64,000 nucleotides of DNA from Methylorubrum populi (GCA_036946625.1 JAQIIU010000002.1:806001-870000), one strand, 5' to 3'. Shown: positions 15,954-24,019, counted from the first letter of the stretch. The notes: a model not told the origin generated them from the letters alone. A program made the numbers and translations.

Positions 15954-16226
15954 ATGCTGATGGTGTGGGACGAGATGAAGCGGGCGGCGAACCTCCGCAA
16001 GCACGGGCTCGACTTTGCCGATGCCCGCGACCGTTTCGATTGGGAGTCGGCCCTGGTCGAGGCTTCGCGGCCGAGCGCAACGGGCGGCAACCGTTATCTC
16101 GCCGTTGGCTTCCTCGACGGACGGCTCTGCGCGCTCGTGTTCTCGCTTCTCGGAACCGAGGCCGTCTCGGCCATCAGCCTCCGCCCTGCCAGCCGCAATG
16201 AGAGGACGCGCTATGACGAAGCGTAA
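15954..16226 (+). CDS. brnT: BrnT-type toxin (DUF497)
   Basis: 90 residues (ATG 15954, or 15960 in frame). WDEMKRAANLRKHGLDFADARDRFDWESALV... RYLAVGFLDGRLCALVFSLLGTEAVSAISLRPASRNERTRYDE matches BrnT throughout, including the conserved W-D-x-x-K-x-x-x-N-x-x-K-H-G start. BrnT is a RelE-like ribonuclease. A TGTAGCTACA palindrome at 15936-15945 is a likely autoregulatory site. Overlaps brnA. Confidence 0.9.
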   Translation: MLMVWDEMKRAANLRKHGLDFADARDRFDWESALVEASRPSATGGNRYLAVGFLDGRLCALVFSLLGTEAVSAISLRPASRNERTRYDEA

Positions 16227-16548
16227 GGCATCCCTGCCGCCCCTGAGCGACGCGGAAGAAGCCGCGATCCAGGCCGGCATCGCGAACGACCCCGACAACC
16301 CCGAGATCTCGGCCGAGCAGTTCGCCCGAATGCGCCCGGCGAGCGAGGTCTTGCCGGCGGCTCTCTATGCCGCCCTGTCGAAGGGCGGACGGCCGCGCTC
16401 CCCGAACAAGCGGGTGCAGGTGACGCTGCGCCTCGATCCCGACGCCCTGGCGGCCTTCCGGGAAACCGGGCCGGGATGGCAGGGACGGATCAACGAGGCG
16501 GTGGTGCGCAGCGCTAGGAAGCTCCGGCAGGCCAAGGCGGGGGGATAA
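16213..16548 (+). CDS. brnA: BrnA-type antitoxin
   Basis: 111 residues from ATG 16213, overlapping brnT by 14 bases. The N-terminal part (LPPLSDAEEAAIQAGIANDPDNPEIS) wraps the toxin. The C-terminal RHH segment RVQVTLRLDPDALAAFRETGPGWQGRINEAV is the BrnA DNA-binding signature. Forms a self-repressing complex with BrnT. Confidence 0.9.
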   Translation: MTKRKASLPPLSDAEEAAIQAGIANDPDNPEISAEQFARMRPASEVLPAALYAALSKGGRPRSPNKRVQVTLRLDPDALAAFRETGPGWQGRINEAVVRSARKLRQAKAGG

Positions 16549-16738
16549 CCCCCATCAGGGATTAGCTGGCTTTCGGGATCGGACCGATGGGGCCGTTGGG
16601 CGCGCAGTTAGTTTCGAGTGTTGCCCTCGGCCGCTGCCAAATACCGTCCCCGAGGGCATTCCGCGAGTTGTGCCGACCGCGCCCGCCTGAGAGGTTGGGC
16701 CGCCGGGTCTCTGTGCCACTGTGGACGCCGCCGCGACA

Positions 16739-17662
16739 CTACAGTGAAAACGGAACTCCTGGCCCATGCGTTGGTGACCGCTCGCCTCTGACCTCCTTGA
16801 TGACGTGAGAAACCGAAACGAGGTCACCCGCCTTATCGTACTTGTAGACGTATTTAACCAAGCATTCCAAGGCGAATCCCGAAGACAAGACGAATTGGCC
16901 GCTGCGAAATCGCTCGATCCACGCCTTGTCTTCGATAGCCGCGAGAATTGTATCTTTGCCGTGCTTGAACTCCCACTTCGTGTCTCCCAATAAGTCAGGG
17001 CGCCGAACGAGTAGGACCATGCTCATCTCGCCCTCCGAAGTTACACCTTCGGCTTCAACGAGATAATCGCTCGGCTTCTTTCGCTCTGAGATGTTCGCCT
17101 CATAAGTCTCTTCATCGCTTTTCAGCAGAAGTCGATCTTGTGGGCCGAGTTCGCGCTTTGCGTCTTGAATTTGATCAAGCGGCTTGACGAGTGCTTCCAA
17201 TTCGATAGTTGCGGGGCGTGGCAGGTGCCGAACATCAATTTCGCCGACGATTCGCTGAAGATCGTCCCGCAATTGAACCAATCGCTTTGCCTCCTGCTGA
17301 TCGGCGCGGGCGTCGAGGTATTCGAGTGTCCGGTACTTTGCTTTCACCAGCGCAGCGCCGGCCCCCTTTTTCCAGTCGCCCGATTTTAGTATCTCATCAT
17401 CAAGCTGTCGAAGCTTGCTGCGTGTCCAGGCTGTGATCGATGCCGCCTCGACATCCTCCAGCACCATGAGCGGCTGTATCTCCGGGTCAAGCGCGCCGAT
17501 CAGAAGGCGATCCAGCGCCTCGAACCCTTCGAGCACCGTCACCAGGGCGTGAAACACCCTCGTCGGATTGGCGACTCCCTTGGCGAAATCAATGGTCACT
17601 CCAAGGTCGGCATCGGCCGGTTTCATCGGTGGGGTCTCGAAATAGGTCAGCCGGAGCACCAT
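16739..17662 (-). CDS. hypothetical protein, 307 aa
   Basis: Begins MVLRLTYFETPPMKPADADLGVTIDFAKG. A central helical section (DQQEAKRLVQLRDDLQRIVGEIDVRHLPRPATIELEALVKPLDQI) precedes a mixed alpha/beta C-terminal half (SDYLVEAEGVTSEGEMSMVLLVRRPDLLGDTKWEFKHGKDT). No catalytic motif or membrane segment seen and no family recognised. Lower GC than the flanking phage genes, and transcribed toward brnA, so it may be moron cargo or an accessory immunity gene. Confidence 0.65.
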   Translation of the reverse strand: MVLRLTYFETPPMKPADADLGVTIDFAKGVANPTRVFHALVTVLEGFEALDRLLIGALDPEIQPLMVLEDVEAASITAWTRSKLRQLDDEILKSGDWKKGAGAALVKAKYRTLEYLDARADQQEAKRLVQLRDDLQRIVGEIDVRHLPRPATIELEALVKPLDQIQDAKRELGPQDRLLLKSDEETYEANISERKKPSDYLVEAEGVTSEGEMSMVLLVRRPDLLGDTKWEFKHGKDTILAAIEDKAWIERFRSGQFVLSSGFALECLVKYVYKYDKAGDLVSVSHVIKEVRGERSPTHGPGVPFSL

Positions 17663-17732
17663 AGCCGAGCTTCAACTTCCGGCGAGAGTCTAATTCAACG
17701 GCACACAGGAGGCGCCAACGCCCAAATCGCTC

Positions 17733-18723
17733 TTACGCCGCGACCCGGACCTGCAACACCGCCTCGGGGCTGGCGTCCGGCCGGCGCTCGACCGGGATGC
17801 CGTCCTCGGTGATGGCGCGGATGATGGCTTCCTCCTCCCGCTCGATCGCCAGCATGTCGGCGCGCAGCGCTTCCAGGCGCTCGGCGCGGCCCTCGGTCGG
17901 AATGGCGCGATCGTCCTTCGCCTCGGCGTCGATCTGCGCTTCCAGGGCCTTCAGCATGGCCGGGCCGTGGAGCCACGCGGTAAGGCCGAGCGCGTCGAAG
18001 TTGGTGCCGGCCGCGATCACGGTGTGGCGGTTGCCGTCCGTCATCACCGGCTGCTGGTACATGCTGGTCAGGTTCGGGAAGTCCGGCCGGCTCTGTCCCG
18101 CCAGCAGGCCCGACACGTCGGGGCGGCCCGAGAACGCCATGTGCTCGATGAACGCCTTGGCGGCGGCCTTCGCCTCGGCCGCCGGAACCGGGGCGTTGTG
18201 GATCTTGGTCGCCTCCCGGCTCAACTCGGCGAGCCGGGTCCGCAGGCGGGTGATGGCGTCGACCGGCTTCTCGTTGCGGGCGAGCTTCGGGGCAGGACCG
18301 GCGAACGGCTCGATCATGTCGCCGGCATGGTCGGTGCGCCAATCGTCGATGCGCTTGACGAGGGCGACCAGGGTGCCGGCGCGCGAACTGGCGCGGGCCA
18401 CCCGGTCGTTCAACGTCGTGATGTGCTCGCGGGTGGCCTCGACCAACTTCTGCGCCCGAACGACGATTTCCGAGCCGCGGGGGATGCGCGAGTTCTGGGA
18501 AAGCTGGTCGACCTGAGTCTTGGCCCGCCACAGTTCGTCGCGCTCATGCAGCACGGCGTCGTGCGCGCTGCTGTAGGCCGCGGTCGCGTCGTCGGCGTCG
18601 AGCCAGCGCGCAGCCGCGGACCCGCATCGGCCCGAGGTCGAACGAGAACCGGGCCACGATGCCGGCGGCGCGATCCCGCTCGGCCTCGGCGATGCTGATG
18701 CCGGTGATACGGGGTTCAGCCAT
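17733..18723 (-). pseudogene. hypothetical phage protein with one frameshift
   Basis: ATG 18723 opens MAEPRITGISIAEAERDRAAGIVARFSFDLGPM. Near 18615 the sensible sequence moves to the next frame: ARWLDADDATAAYSSAHDAVLHERDELWRAKTQVDQL, ending at 17733. The combined ~330 residues are coiled and helical, with a middle motif PDFPNLTSMYQQPVMTDGNRHTVIA. Function unknown. Either a one-base indel has broken the gene or the sequence has an error there. Confidence 0.6.
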
Positions 18724-18934
18724 GGGCCTTGCTCTCCCGGCCGGCGGCCTCGCGCTCGGCGAGCCAAGCGGCCACGGCGCCGCGTCGGGCGCAGACGGTC
18801 TTGCCGACTTTGAAGGTCGGCAGTCCGTGCGCCTCCTTCAGGTGCTCGGCTTGCCGCTGTCGCCAGCCGAATGCGGCGGAGATGGCGGGCATACCGTAGA
18901 GGACATCATCCGGGGTCGGGGGGCGGTCGGTCAT
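18716..18934 (-). CDS. small helix-turn-helix phage protein, 72 aa
   Basis: From ATG 18934: MTDRPPTPDDVLYGMPAISAAFGWRQRQAEHLKEAHGLPTFKVGKTVCARRGAVAAWLAERE. This is the winged-helix pattern of AlpA/excisionase-like or small-terminase-like DNA-binding proteins. The stop nearly overlaps the next start (18723), so the genes are coupled. Confidence 0.75.
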   Translation of the reverse strand: MTDRPPTPDDVLYGMPAISAAFGWRQRQAEHLKEAHGLPTFKVGKTVCARRGAVAAWLAEREAAGRESKAHG

Positions 18935-19045
18935 CGCTTTCCTCATGCGTAAAATCATGCGTAACGGAAGTGCCCGTGAACGGCGGGGAATGGCCGTAAG
19001 TCGTTGATTTACTTGGGTTCGATCGGGCTCGGCCCTCACCCATAG

Positions 19046-19066
19046 AAAAAGCCGCCCGGAGGCGGC
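19046..19066 (-). terminator. rho-independent terminator after terminase remnant
   Basis: On the minus strand a GCCGCCTCCGGGCGGC hairpin is followed by five T residues. It lies just downstream of the broken large terminase (ends 19087) and upstream of the small helix-turn-helix gene, so it ends the packaging transcript. Confidence 0.85.
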
Positions 19067-19086
19067 TAAGTCGTTGGCAGATCATG

Positions 19087-19598
19087 CTATATCGGGCGAA
19101 CAGTGATAGCCCCACCCGGAAACTGCTTGTGCGTCAGGGTGCGCCGGCATCCCGCGACTTGGCCTCGCCGAACAGTTCGAGGAGCTTCTTCGAGTCCCGG
19201 ATCATCGGTGCGAGCCGGTCCTTCGAGAAGGTCTCGGCCGCATCGTCCTTCGGCAGCACCGCCAGGATGGGGCAGGGGTCCAGATGAATGAACCGCCCGA
19301 GGATGTTCTCGATGACGGTCGTCTTCAGGAGCTGCGTGCACGCCATCAGTGTGATCTTGCCGACGCCGGGCTCGGTCGCCCACAGCATCGGCCCGCGCGC
19401 CACCTCGACCTTCGCGGTGATGAACTTGCCGCCGTTCGAGCTTTCCTTACTCAGCCGCCGGAAGCTTTCGGCCCACTCCACCACGTCGAGGTTCGGCGGC
19501 GGGGTCATACCCTTGCGCCACGAACGCCTAAGGCTGGCTGTGTCGAGATAGGTCGAGGTCGGAGGGCTCGCCGAGTTCGGTGAGGAGGGTGTTGACAT
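19087..19598 (-). pseudogene. phage terminase large subunit (GpA type), N-terminal remnant
   Basis: From 19598 the protein reads into LDVVEWAESFRRLSKESSNGGKFITAKVEVARGPMLWATEPGVGKITLMACTQLLKTTVIENILGRFIHLDPCPILAVLPKDDAAETFSKDRL, the GpA-type ATPase start. Near 19145 the frame changes to LTHKQFPGGAITV, which is the expected continuation; the gene then stops about 170 codons in. The nuclease and most ATPase parts are missing, so packaging is dead. The start overlaps the small subunit gene by 71 bases. Confidence 0.82.
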
Positions 19599-20175
19599 AG
19601 GCGGCCAAGACCTGGGTCAGCTCGCGGGCGTCGATCTTGAGTTCATCGGCCATCTCGATCGACACGCGCGCCGGCCACGCGATCAAGGCATCTCGGAAGG
19701 CCCGGCCCTCCTCGAAGAAAGCGGCCTCGGCGGCGCCGCGGTCGACGAGCAAGCCCTGCTTCACCGCGTGGTCCTGCTTCCGCAGCAGGCCGAGGTAGTT
19801 CTCCTTGCGCTGAGCCGCGAGGTTCAGCGGGAGGTTCGGGTTGTCGGGATCGAACTCGACGGGATCGGCTCCCGCCTCGTTCACCGATTCCGACGCGGGC
19901 GGGGTCGGGCGCGGCGAGGCGGCGGGGCGTGTGGGCTTCCCAACCGGCTCGTCCTCTCGCGGAATGGCCCGCACCGGTCGGTGGGCGACGCCGCCGTGAT
20001 AAGTCGCCGGCCGCTGGTCGAGGTTCCACTCCGAGGCATCGACGTCGACGAGGCCCGCCTCAGTCATCGTGAGGAGGCCCTTCTGCTTCCACTCGGTGAC
20101 GGTCTTCTTCGAGACCCCGCGGCGCCGGGCGAACTCGGCTTGGCTGACGAAGGCGGCGGGTTTCGGATCGGCCAT
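19528..20175 (-). CDS. phage terminase small subunit-like DNA-binding protein
   Basis: 215 residues. The N-terminal winged helix-turn-helix (SQAEFARRRGVSKKTVTEWKQKGLLTMTEAGLVDVDASEWNL) is the Nu1-type DNA-recognition domain. A Pro-rich linker follows, then a helical C-terminal part (RKENYLGLLRKQDHAVKQGLLVDRGAAEAAFFEEGRAFRDALIAWPARVS) typical of small terminases. Three GTTACCC repeats lie just upstream of the start. It is followed directly by the large subunit remnant. Confidence 0.85.
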   Translation of the reverse strand: MADPKPAAFVSQAEFARRRGVSKKTVTEWKQKGLLTMTEAGLVDVDASEWNLDQRPATYHGGVAHRPVRAIPREDEPVGKPTRPAASPRPTPPASESVNEAGADPVEFDPDNPNLPLNLAAQRKENYLGLLRKQDHAVKQGLLVDRGAAEAAFFEEGRAFRDALIAWPARVSIEMADELKIDARELTQVLAAYVNTLLTELGEPSDLDLSRHSQP

Positions 20176-20182
20176 GTCGAGC

Positions 20183-20208
20183 GTTACCCGTTACCCACCG
20201 CGTTACCC
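20183..20208. repeat. three GTTACCC iterons upstream of terminase small subunit
   Basis: GTTACCC at 20183-20189, 20190-20196 and 20202-20208 in the same orientation, starting eight bases before the small terminase ATG (20175, minus strand). The position next to a Nu1-like DNA-binding protein suggests a packaging recognition (cos or pac) site or an autoregulatory operator. Confidence 0.6.
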
Positions 20209-20287
20209 GGTTTTCGGACCCTGGCGTTAGAAAAAGCCGGGGCCCCGCCCACCCGTATAGGTTCGGGGGCTCCAGGGGCCTGACGGT

Positions 20288-20506
20288 TCAGGCGGCTCGC
20301 CCCCGCCCGAACGACAACGAGGGGCCAGCCAGACCGCGGCGCAGTCGAGCGCGTCGCTTCTCGAAGCTGTCCCGCTCCTCGTCCATCTGCTGCTTCATCT
20401 CGTCTGCGGCCCGCCAGACGCGGCGGATGGCGAACGCCATAAGGCCGACGATGATGAGCGCCGAGCCGGCCGCTATGGCGATGATGGCGGCGGCACACGT
20501 CGTCAT
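20288..20506 (-). CDS. small single-pass membrane protein, 72 aa
   Basis: MTTCAAAIIAIAAGSALIIVGLMAFAIRRVWR forms one transmembrane helix, followed by a charged coiled stretch (RAADEMKQQMDEERDSFEKRRARLRR). The layout recalls phage spanin or holin-accessory proteins, but there is no lysin gene beside it. Family not recognised. Confidence 0.55.
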   Translation of the reverse strand: MTTCAAAIIAIAAGSALIIVGLMAFAIRRVWRAADEMKQQMDEERDSFEKRRARLRRGLAGPSLSFGRGRAA

Positions 20507-20760
20507 GCTCGGCTCCTACCTGCCTCCGCCTGCCTGTCGAGGTGCGCCTCGATCCGTTTGCCCGGCATCGTGCCTTGCAGGGCGGTCACTCCGCCGAACC
20601 TGGCGCGCCGCCACCGGTAGGGTCGGGCGCCAGTTCATCGGGCTGTGCGGCGCGCCGGGCATCCACGTGTTGACCAAAGCCTGCCGCTCACCGGCAGCGC
20701 GTTCACCAGCATGGCGCTGGTCCTGGGAAGAGCTTCGATGCAGATGGCTGCTTGACCGTT
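20507..20760. other. intergenic, no gene seen
   Basis: Between the small membrane protein and the RelE-like toxin promoter. Short frames exist but none with a plausible start, ribosome binding site or protein-like composition. A CGAGGTGCGCCTCG hairpin is at 20537-20550. Confidence 0.4.
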
Positions 20761-20778
20761 TGTAGTCGAAACACTACA
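20761..20778. promoter_or_regulatory. palindromic operator before RelE-like TA pair
   Basis: TGTAGTCGAAACACTACA has TGTAG/CTACA arms and ends seven bases before the toxin ATG. A TTGACC nearby (20752-20757) could serve as -35. Likely the autoregulatory site of the TA complex. Confidence 0.6.
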
Positions 20779-20785
20779 GTACGAC

Positions 20786-21076
20786 ATGCCGACGATCCGC
20801 CGCACCGCCCGCTTCTCAACTTGGATCGCCAGCCTGCGCGACGTGAACGCCGTGGCGCGGATCACCAAGCGGATCGACCGCCTCATGCTCGGCAATGCCG
20901 GCGACGTGAAACCGGTCGGCGAAGGCGTGAGCGAGATGCGGATCGACTACGGCCCCGGCTACCGGGTCTACTTCACGCAACAGGGGCGCGAGACCGTCGT
21001 GCTGCTGTGCGGTGGGGACAAGAGTTCGCAGGACCGAGACATCCGTGACGCGAAGGCACTGGCGAAGGAACTCTGA
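20786..21076 (+). CDS. RelE/HigB-like toxin (Gp49-like addiction module killer)
   Basis: 96 residues. RRTARFSTWIASLRDVNAVARITKRIDRLMLGNAGDVKPVGEGVSEMRIDYGPGYRVYFTQQGRETVVLLCGGDKSSQDRDI is diagnostic for this family: the GVSEMRIDYGPGYRVYF core, then the GGDKSSQDRDI tail. Predicted ribosome-dependent mRNA interferase. The antitoxin gene begins 2 bases after its stop. Confidence 0.9.
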   Translation: MPTIRRTARFSTWIASLRDVNAVARITKRIDRLMLGNAGDVKPVGEGVSEMRIDYGPGYRVYFTQQGRETVVLLCGGDKSSQDRDIRDAKALAKEL

Positions 21077-21078
21077 CG

Positions 21079-21375
21079 ATGCCGCTGGAAACACACCCCT
21101 ACGATACCGCGGAGCACCTGACTACGCCGGAGCACATCGCGGTCTACCTCGATGCTGTGCTGGAGGACAACGACCCGGCCTTACTTGCCCATGCCCTCGG
21201 TGTGATCGCGCGGGCTCGCGGCATGGCACAGATCGCGCAAGAGACCGGACGATCGCGGGAACAGCTCTACCGGACCCTATCCGACAAAGGGAACCCGCAA
21301 CTTGATACGCTGATGGGTGTGCTGAAGGCGATGGGCCTGCGGCTGAGCATTCAGCCGACGGAAGCACGGGCTTGA
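21079..21375 (+). CDS. HigA-like addiction module antidote
   Basis: 98 residues. It opens ETHPYDTAEHLTTPEHIAVYLDAVLED, and its helix-turn-helix is GMAQIAQETGRSREQLYRTLSDKGNPQLDTLMGVLKAMGLRLSI, the usual partner of Gp49-like toxins. Neutralises the upstream toxin and represses the operon. Confidence 0.9.
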   Translation: MPLETHPYDTAEHLTTPEHIAVYLDAVLEDNDPALLAHALGVIARARGMAQIAQETGRSREQLYRTLSDKGNPQLDTLMGVLKAMGLRLSIQPTEARA

Positions 21376-21405
21376 AGCGCTGACCGATGCCTGGGCGGTG
21401 GCGGG

Positions 21406-21705
21406 TCAGTCCCCGCCACCCCCGTCGCTGCCTGAGCATGACGCCCCGCTGTCCGAGTAGGACGACGGGCCGGAGCAGTGCGCCTGGCTCACGTGATCCG
21501 ACCCGACGTAGCTCGGCGAAATCGGGCTCAGCGGACTGAGCAGCATGCCCGAGGGCGAGGCCGGGTCCATCACGCTGTCGTTCGATGCCGTCCGGGGCGA
21601 GCCAGGGGCGCCGAGGAGACGGGCGCGCCGCAGGCGGTTCTCCTGCTCCGCGCGACGCTGCCGCTCCTCACGGCGCTTGCGGCTGAAGATGTCGAGCAGG
21701 CCCAT
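21406..21705 (-). CDS. small Ser/Gly-rich hypothetical protein, 99 aa
   Basis: MGLLDIFSRKRREERQRRAEQENRLRRARLLGAPG is a basic helix. It is followed by a Ser/Pro/Gly-rich C-terminus ending SGASCSGSDGGGGD, a composition common in small phage proteins. No known domain. Nineteen bases upstream lies the next minus-strand small gene. Confidence 0.55.
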   Translation of the reverse strand: MGLLDIFSRKRREERQRRAEQENRLRRARLLGAPGSPRTASNDSVMDPASPSGMLLSPLSPISPSYVGSDHVSQAHCSGPSSYSDSGASCSGSDGGGGD

Positions 21706-21723
21706 GGCGATCGTCTCCCGCCT

Positions 21724-21963
21724 CTACTGCCGCACCGGTGCGTCGTCGGGCGCGTCCGGCCGCTCCATCCAGTGCGTCGCCCGCCAGCCCTTCGGCAGAC
21801 CGCTCCACTCGGGCTTGCGGTTGCCCATGCTGTCGCCGCTGTCCCACCAACAGTCGGGGTAGCGCTCACCGACGAAGCGGTCGCCGTCCGCGAGCCAGAT
21901 CTTGCCCCACAGGTCCACCTTGCGGTCCTTCGGGGCGGTCTCGATGTCGTTCCAGTCCGGCAT
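21724..21963 (-). CDS. DUF551-like small phage protein, 79 aa
   Basis: MPDWNDIETAPKDRKVDLWGKIWLADGDRFVGERYPDCWWDSGDSM with THWMERPDAPD near the end follows the pattern W-x-x-I-x-x-A-P-x-D...W-M-x-x-P of DUF551-type phage proteins. Function unknown. First gene of a two-gene minus-strand run. Confidence 0.7.
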   Translation of the reverse strand: MPDWNDIETAPKDRKVDLWGKIWLADGDRFVGERYPDCWWDSGDSMGNRKPEWSGLPKGWRATHWMERPDAPDDAPVRQ

Positions 21964-22005
21964 GGTGAGACCTCGCGAATACTTGCGTTATCCGCGCTTT
22001 TACTG

Positions 22006-22034
22006 TTGACATCTAAAGTATTCGTCTGTATAAC
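22006..22034 (+). promoter_or_regulatory. strong sigma-70 promoter for 44-aa gene
   Basis: TTGACA (22006-22011), a spacer of exactly 17 bp and TATAAC (22029-22034): the closest match to consensus in the window. It sits in an AT-rich pocket ahead of the small gene at 22065. Confidence 0.85.
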
Positions 22035-22064
22035 TACAAGCATAGGCAGAGACGGAGACAGCAA

Positions 22065-22199
22065 GTGTTCAACATCATCGACACCGCGAAGAACAACAAG
22101 GTGGCCTTCGCCAAGGTCTCGGAGCGGGAAGCCCACAAGCGGGTGGACCTCCTGAACGGATCCTACCAGACCACCCGGTTCAAGGCGATGAAGATCTGA
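22065..22199 (+). CDS. 44-aa protein with own promoter and terminator
   Basis: GTG 22065 has GGAG eight bases upstream. The protein reads MFNIIDTAKNNKVAFAKVSE... REAHKRVDLLNGSYQTTRFKAMKI: basic, soluble, no Cys. It is a one-gene transcript between a near-consensus promoter and a hairpin terminator. No known family. A strong independent transcription unit for such a short protein in a decayed prophage suggests a selected function, for example host modulation. Confidence 0.68.
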   Translation: MFNIIDTAKNNKVAFAKVSEREAHKRVDLLNGSYQTTRFKAMKI

Positions 22200-22204
22200 A
22201 AGGG

Positions 22205-22220
22205 AGGGGCTTCGGCCCCT
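22205..22220 (+). terminator. terminator after 44-aa gene
   Basis: AGGGGC-TTCG-GCCCCT, a stable UUCG-loop hairpin, is followed by TCTTCCATTT, six bases after the stop codon. Confidence 0.8.
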
Positions 22221-22356
22221 TCTTCCATTTGGGCAGGGCGATTGAACCAAAAGGCCAGTATCGTTTTTCTTATTATTATATTTGCCCTGTCTTATCCAAC
22301 GACTGCATGGTGCCTGCCCCGCCAGACGAGACCATTGTCAACTACAGCACGCTCAA

Positions 22357-22399
22357 ACTCCACATTTCTGTTGATTTACACAGATGTGTGGAGTATGTT
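22357..22399 (+). promoter_or_regulatory. hicAB promoter inside a long palindrome
   Basis: An inverted repeat, ACTCCACATTTCTGT (22357-22371) and ACACAGATGTGTGGAGT (22378-22394), encloses TTGATT (22371-22376). Its right arm reaches the TATGTT -10 (22394-22399), with 17-bp spacing. The expected start of transcription is only about a base from the hicA ATG at 22407, suggesting a leaderless mRNA. HicB would bind the palindrome. Confidence 0.7.
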
Positions 22400-22406
22400 A
22401 TCCCTC

Positions 22407-22595
22407 ATGAACGCGAACGAACTCCGCAAGCTCCTCGCCTCCAAGGGCTGCACCTTCGAGACCCACCGTGGCGGGTCGGGCCATCTCACGGTGCGCCGGG
22501 GCGATAAGGTCAGCCAGTTGCCGATGCACGGCAGCCGGAAGGAACTGGGACCGAAGCTCGCGAACCGCATCCTCAAGCAGTTGGACCTGAAATGA
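22407..22595 (+). CDS. hicA: HicA mRNA interferase toxin
   Basis: 62 residues: MNANELRKLLASKGCTFETHRGGSGHLTVRRGDKVSQLPMHGSRKELGPKLANRILKQLDL. It shows the dsRBD-like HicA fold with catalytic His in the GSGHLTV motif and the LPMHG...LG...ILKQ tail. Overlaps hicB by ATGA. Confidence 0.93.
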   Translation: MNANELRKLLASKGCTFETHRGGSGHLTVRRGDKVSQLPMHGSRKELGPKLANRILKQLDLK

Positions 22596-23011
22596 GCCAG
22601 GGATACCGCATCGAACTGGAGCAGGACGGGGATACGATCCTCGTCACCTGCCCCGCTCTGCCGGAGGTCAACACCTTCGGCGACAACGAGATGGAGGCGT
22701 ACGCTGTCGCCTCGCAGGCAATCGAAGAGGCGCTGGCGGCCCGCATCGGCGATGGCAAGGACATCCCCGCGTTCGAGGATGGCCCCGGCATCGCTCCTCT
22801 TGCCCTACTGACCCGCCTGAAGGTCGTGCTCTACCGGGAACTCGCTGCGGCTGGCCTGACACGCGCCGACCTGATGCGGCGTATGCAGGTCAATCGCGAA
22901 ACCGTGGACCGCCTGTTCCGGCTCGACCATGCGTCACGTCTGGATCAGATCGAGACTGCCATGCGAGCCCTGGGCCGCGAGGTTGATTTTCAGGTTCAGA
23001 ATGCCGCCTGA
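22592..23011 (+). CDS. hicB: HicB antitoxin
   Basis: 139 residues. The N-terminal partial RNase H-like domain is YRIELEQDGDTILVTCPALPEVNTFGDNEMEAYAVASQAIEEAL. The C-terminal helix-turn-helix (LYRELAAAGLTRADLMRRMQVNRETVDRLFRL) places it in the HTH class of HicB. Binds HicA and represses the operon. Confidence 0.93.
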   Translation: MSQGYRIELEQDGDTILVTCPALPEVNTFGDNEMEAYAVASQAIEEALAARIGDGKDIPAFEDGPGIAPLALLTRLKVVLYRELAAAGLTRADLMRRMQVNRETVDRLFRLDHASRLDQIETAMRALGREVDFQVQNAA

Positions 23012-23287
23012 GCAGCGCGTTTCGCGCATGCGTCCGCAGGACTGGTGATGCGCCGGCTCTCGGGGGCTTGCATCACCTGTCCGATCAGCCCCGTCCACAT
23101 GGCTCCGATCACGCGGATGAGCGACCGGGCTGCTCTACGCCGACATGAAAGGTGAAGCCCAATCGTCCCCTGTTATGGGACGGTCTAGAGGACCAGCCTA
23201 CACAGTGAAGAAGCGGTGCTACCCGTCTCCGTCGCGGCTCCACGTCGATCCCATCAGGGAGAGTTAAGCGGGGACGTTCGGCATATA
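23012..23287. other. intergenic, no gene seen
   Basis: No credible frame on either strand. Composition is mixed. It lies between hicB and the truncated minus-strand gene and is probably leftover prophage DNA next to an IS scar. Confidence 0.4.
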
Positions 23288-23622
23288 CTAGCGCAGGGCC
23301 ACTTGCGCAATGTCGAGCACGAGCGGTTGCCGTCGCCCAAACAGGCTGATCCCCACCTTCAAGCGGATAGCCTCGGGAACTTCCGGACGTGCGCTCGGCA
23401 GGATCTCCTCGACGACCGCCGGGAAGCTGGCGAACGAACCGTCGATCACGAGCACGCTCTGCCCCACGCTGATGCCGAGCGGCTGCACCACCTCGTCAGC
23501 GGCCAGGGCATCGGCCAGCCGCTGAAGCTCGACGGGATCAAGCCGCGCCGGACGGTAAACCAATCCGCTGACGTTCCCCTCGGGCCCGCCCTCCGGCTCC
23601 AGATGCGAGACGATTTCGGCGA
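23288..23622 (-). pseudogene. C-terminal fragment of unknown phage protein
   Basis: The open frame, without a convincing start, reads [18 protein letters not shown], then [34 protein letters not shown] and VLVIDGSFASFPAVVEEIL, to the stop at 23288. The upstream sequence is an IS3-type transposase fragment, so the N-terminus was lost. Family not recognised. Confidence 0.5.
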
Positions 23623-23996
23623 TAGTCGATCCGCCACGCCTCGACGAGGCGACGCGCGATCGACAGGCTGGTGAAGACGTGCTCGTTCAGGCACTCGTCG
23701 CGGAAGCGCCCGTTCAGGCTCTCGACGAAGCCGTTCTGCTGGGGCTTGCCCGGCGCGATGTAGTGCCAGGCCACGCCGCGCTCCTGCTGCCAGCCCAGGA
23801 TCGCGTGCGAGGTCAGCTCGGTGCCGTTGTCAGAGACGATCAGCAGCGGCCGGCCGCGGTACTCGATCAGGCGGTCGAGTTCGCGCACCACCCGCCGACC
23901 CGAGAGCGAAGTGTCGACCGCCAGCGCCAGGCACTCGCGAGTGTGATCGTCCACGATGACGAGCACGCGGAAGCGCCGGCCATCGGCGAGCACGGG
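23618..23996 (-). mobile_element. IS3-family transposase (OrfB) fragment
   Basis: Reads [106 protein letters not shown]. These are the second Asp (SDNGTEL) and Glu ([10 protein letters not shown]) of the DDE integrase core. Both ends are missing and no terminal repeats remain. Confidence 0.85.
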
Positions 23997-24019
23997 ATGC
24001 GGATGCGGGCGTCGCCCCG

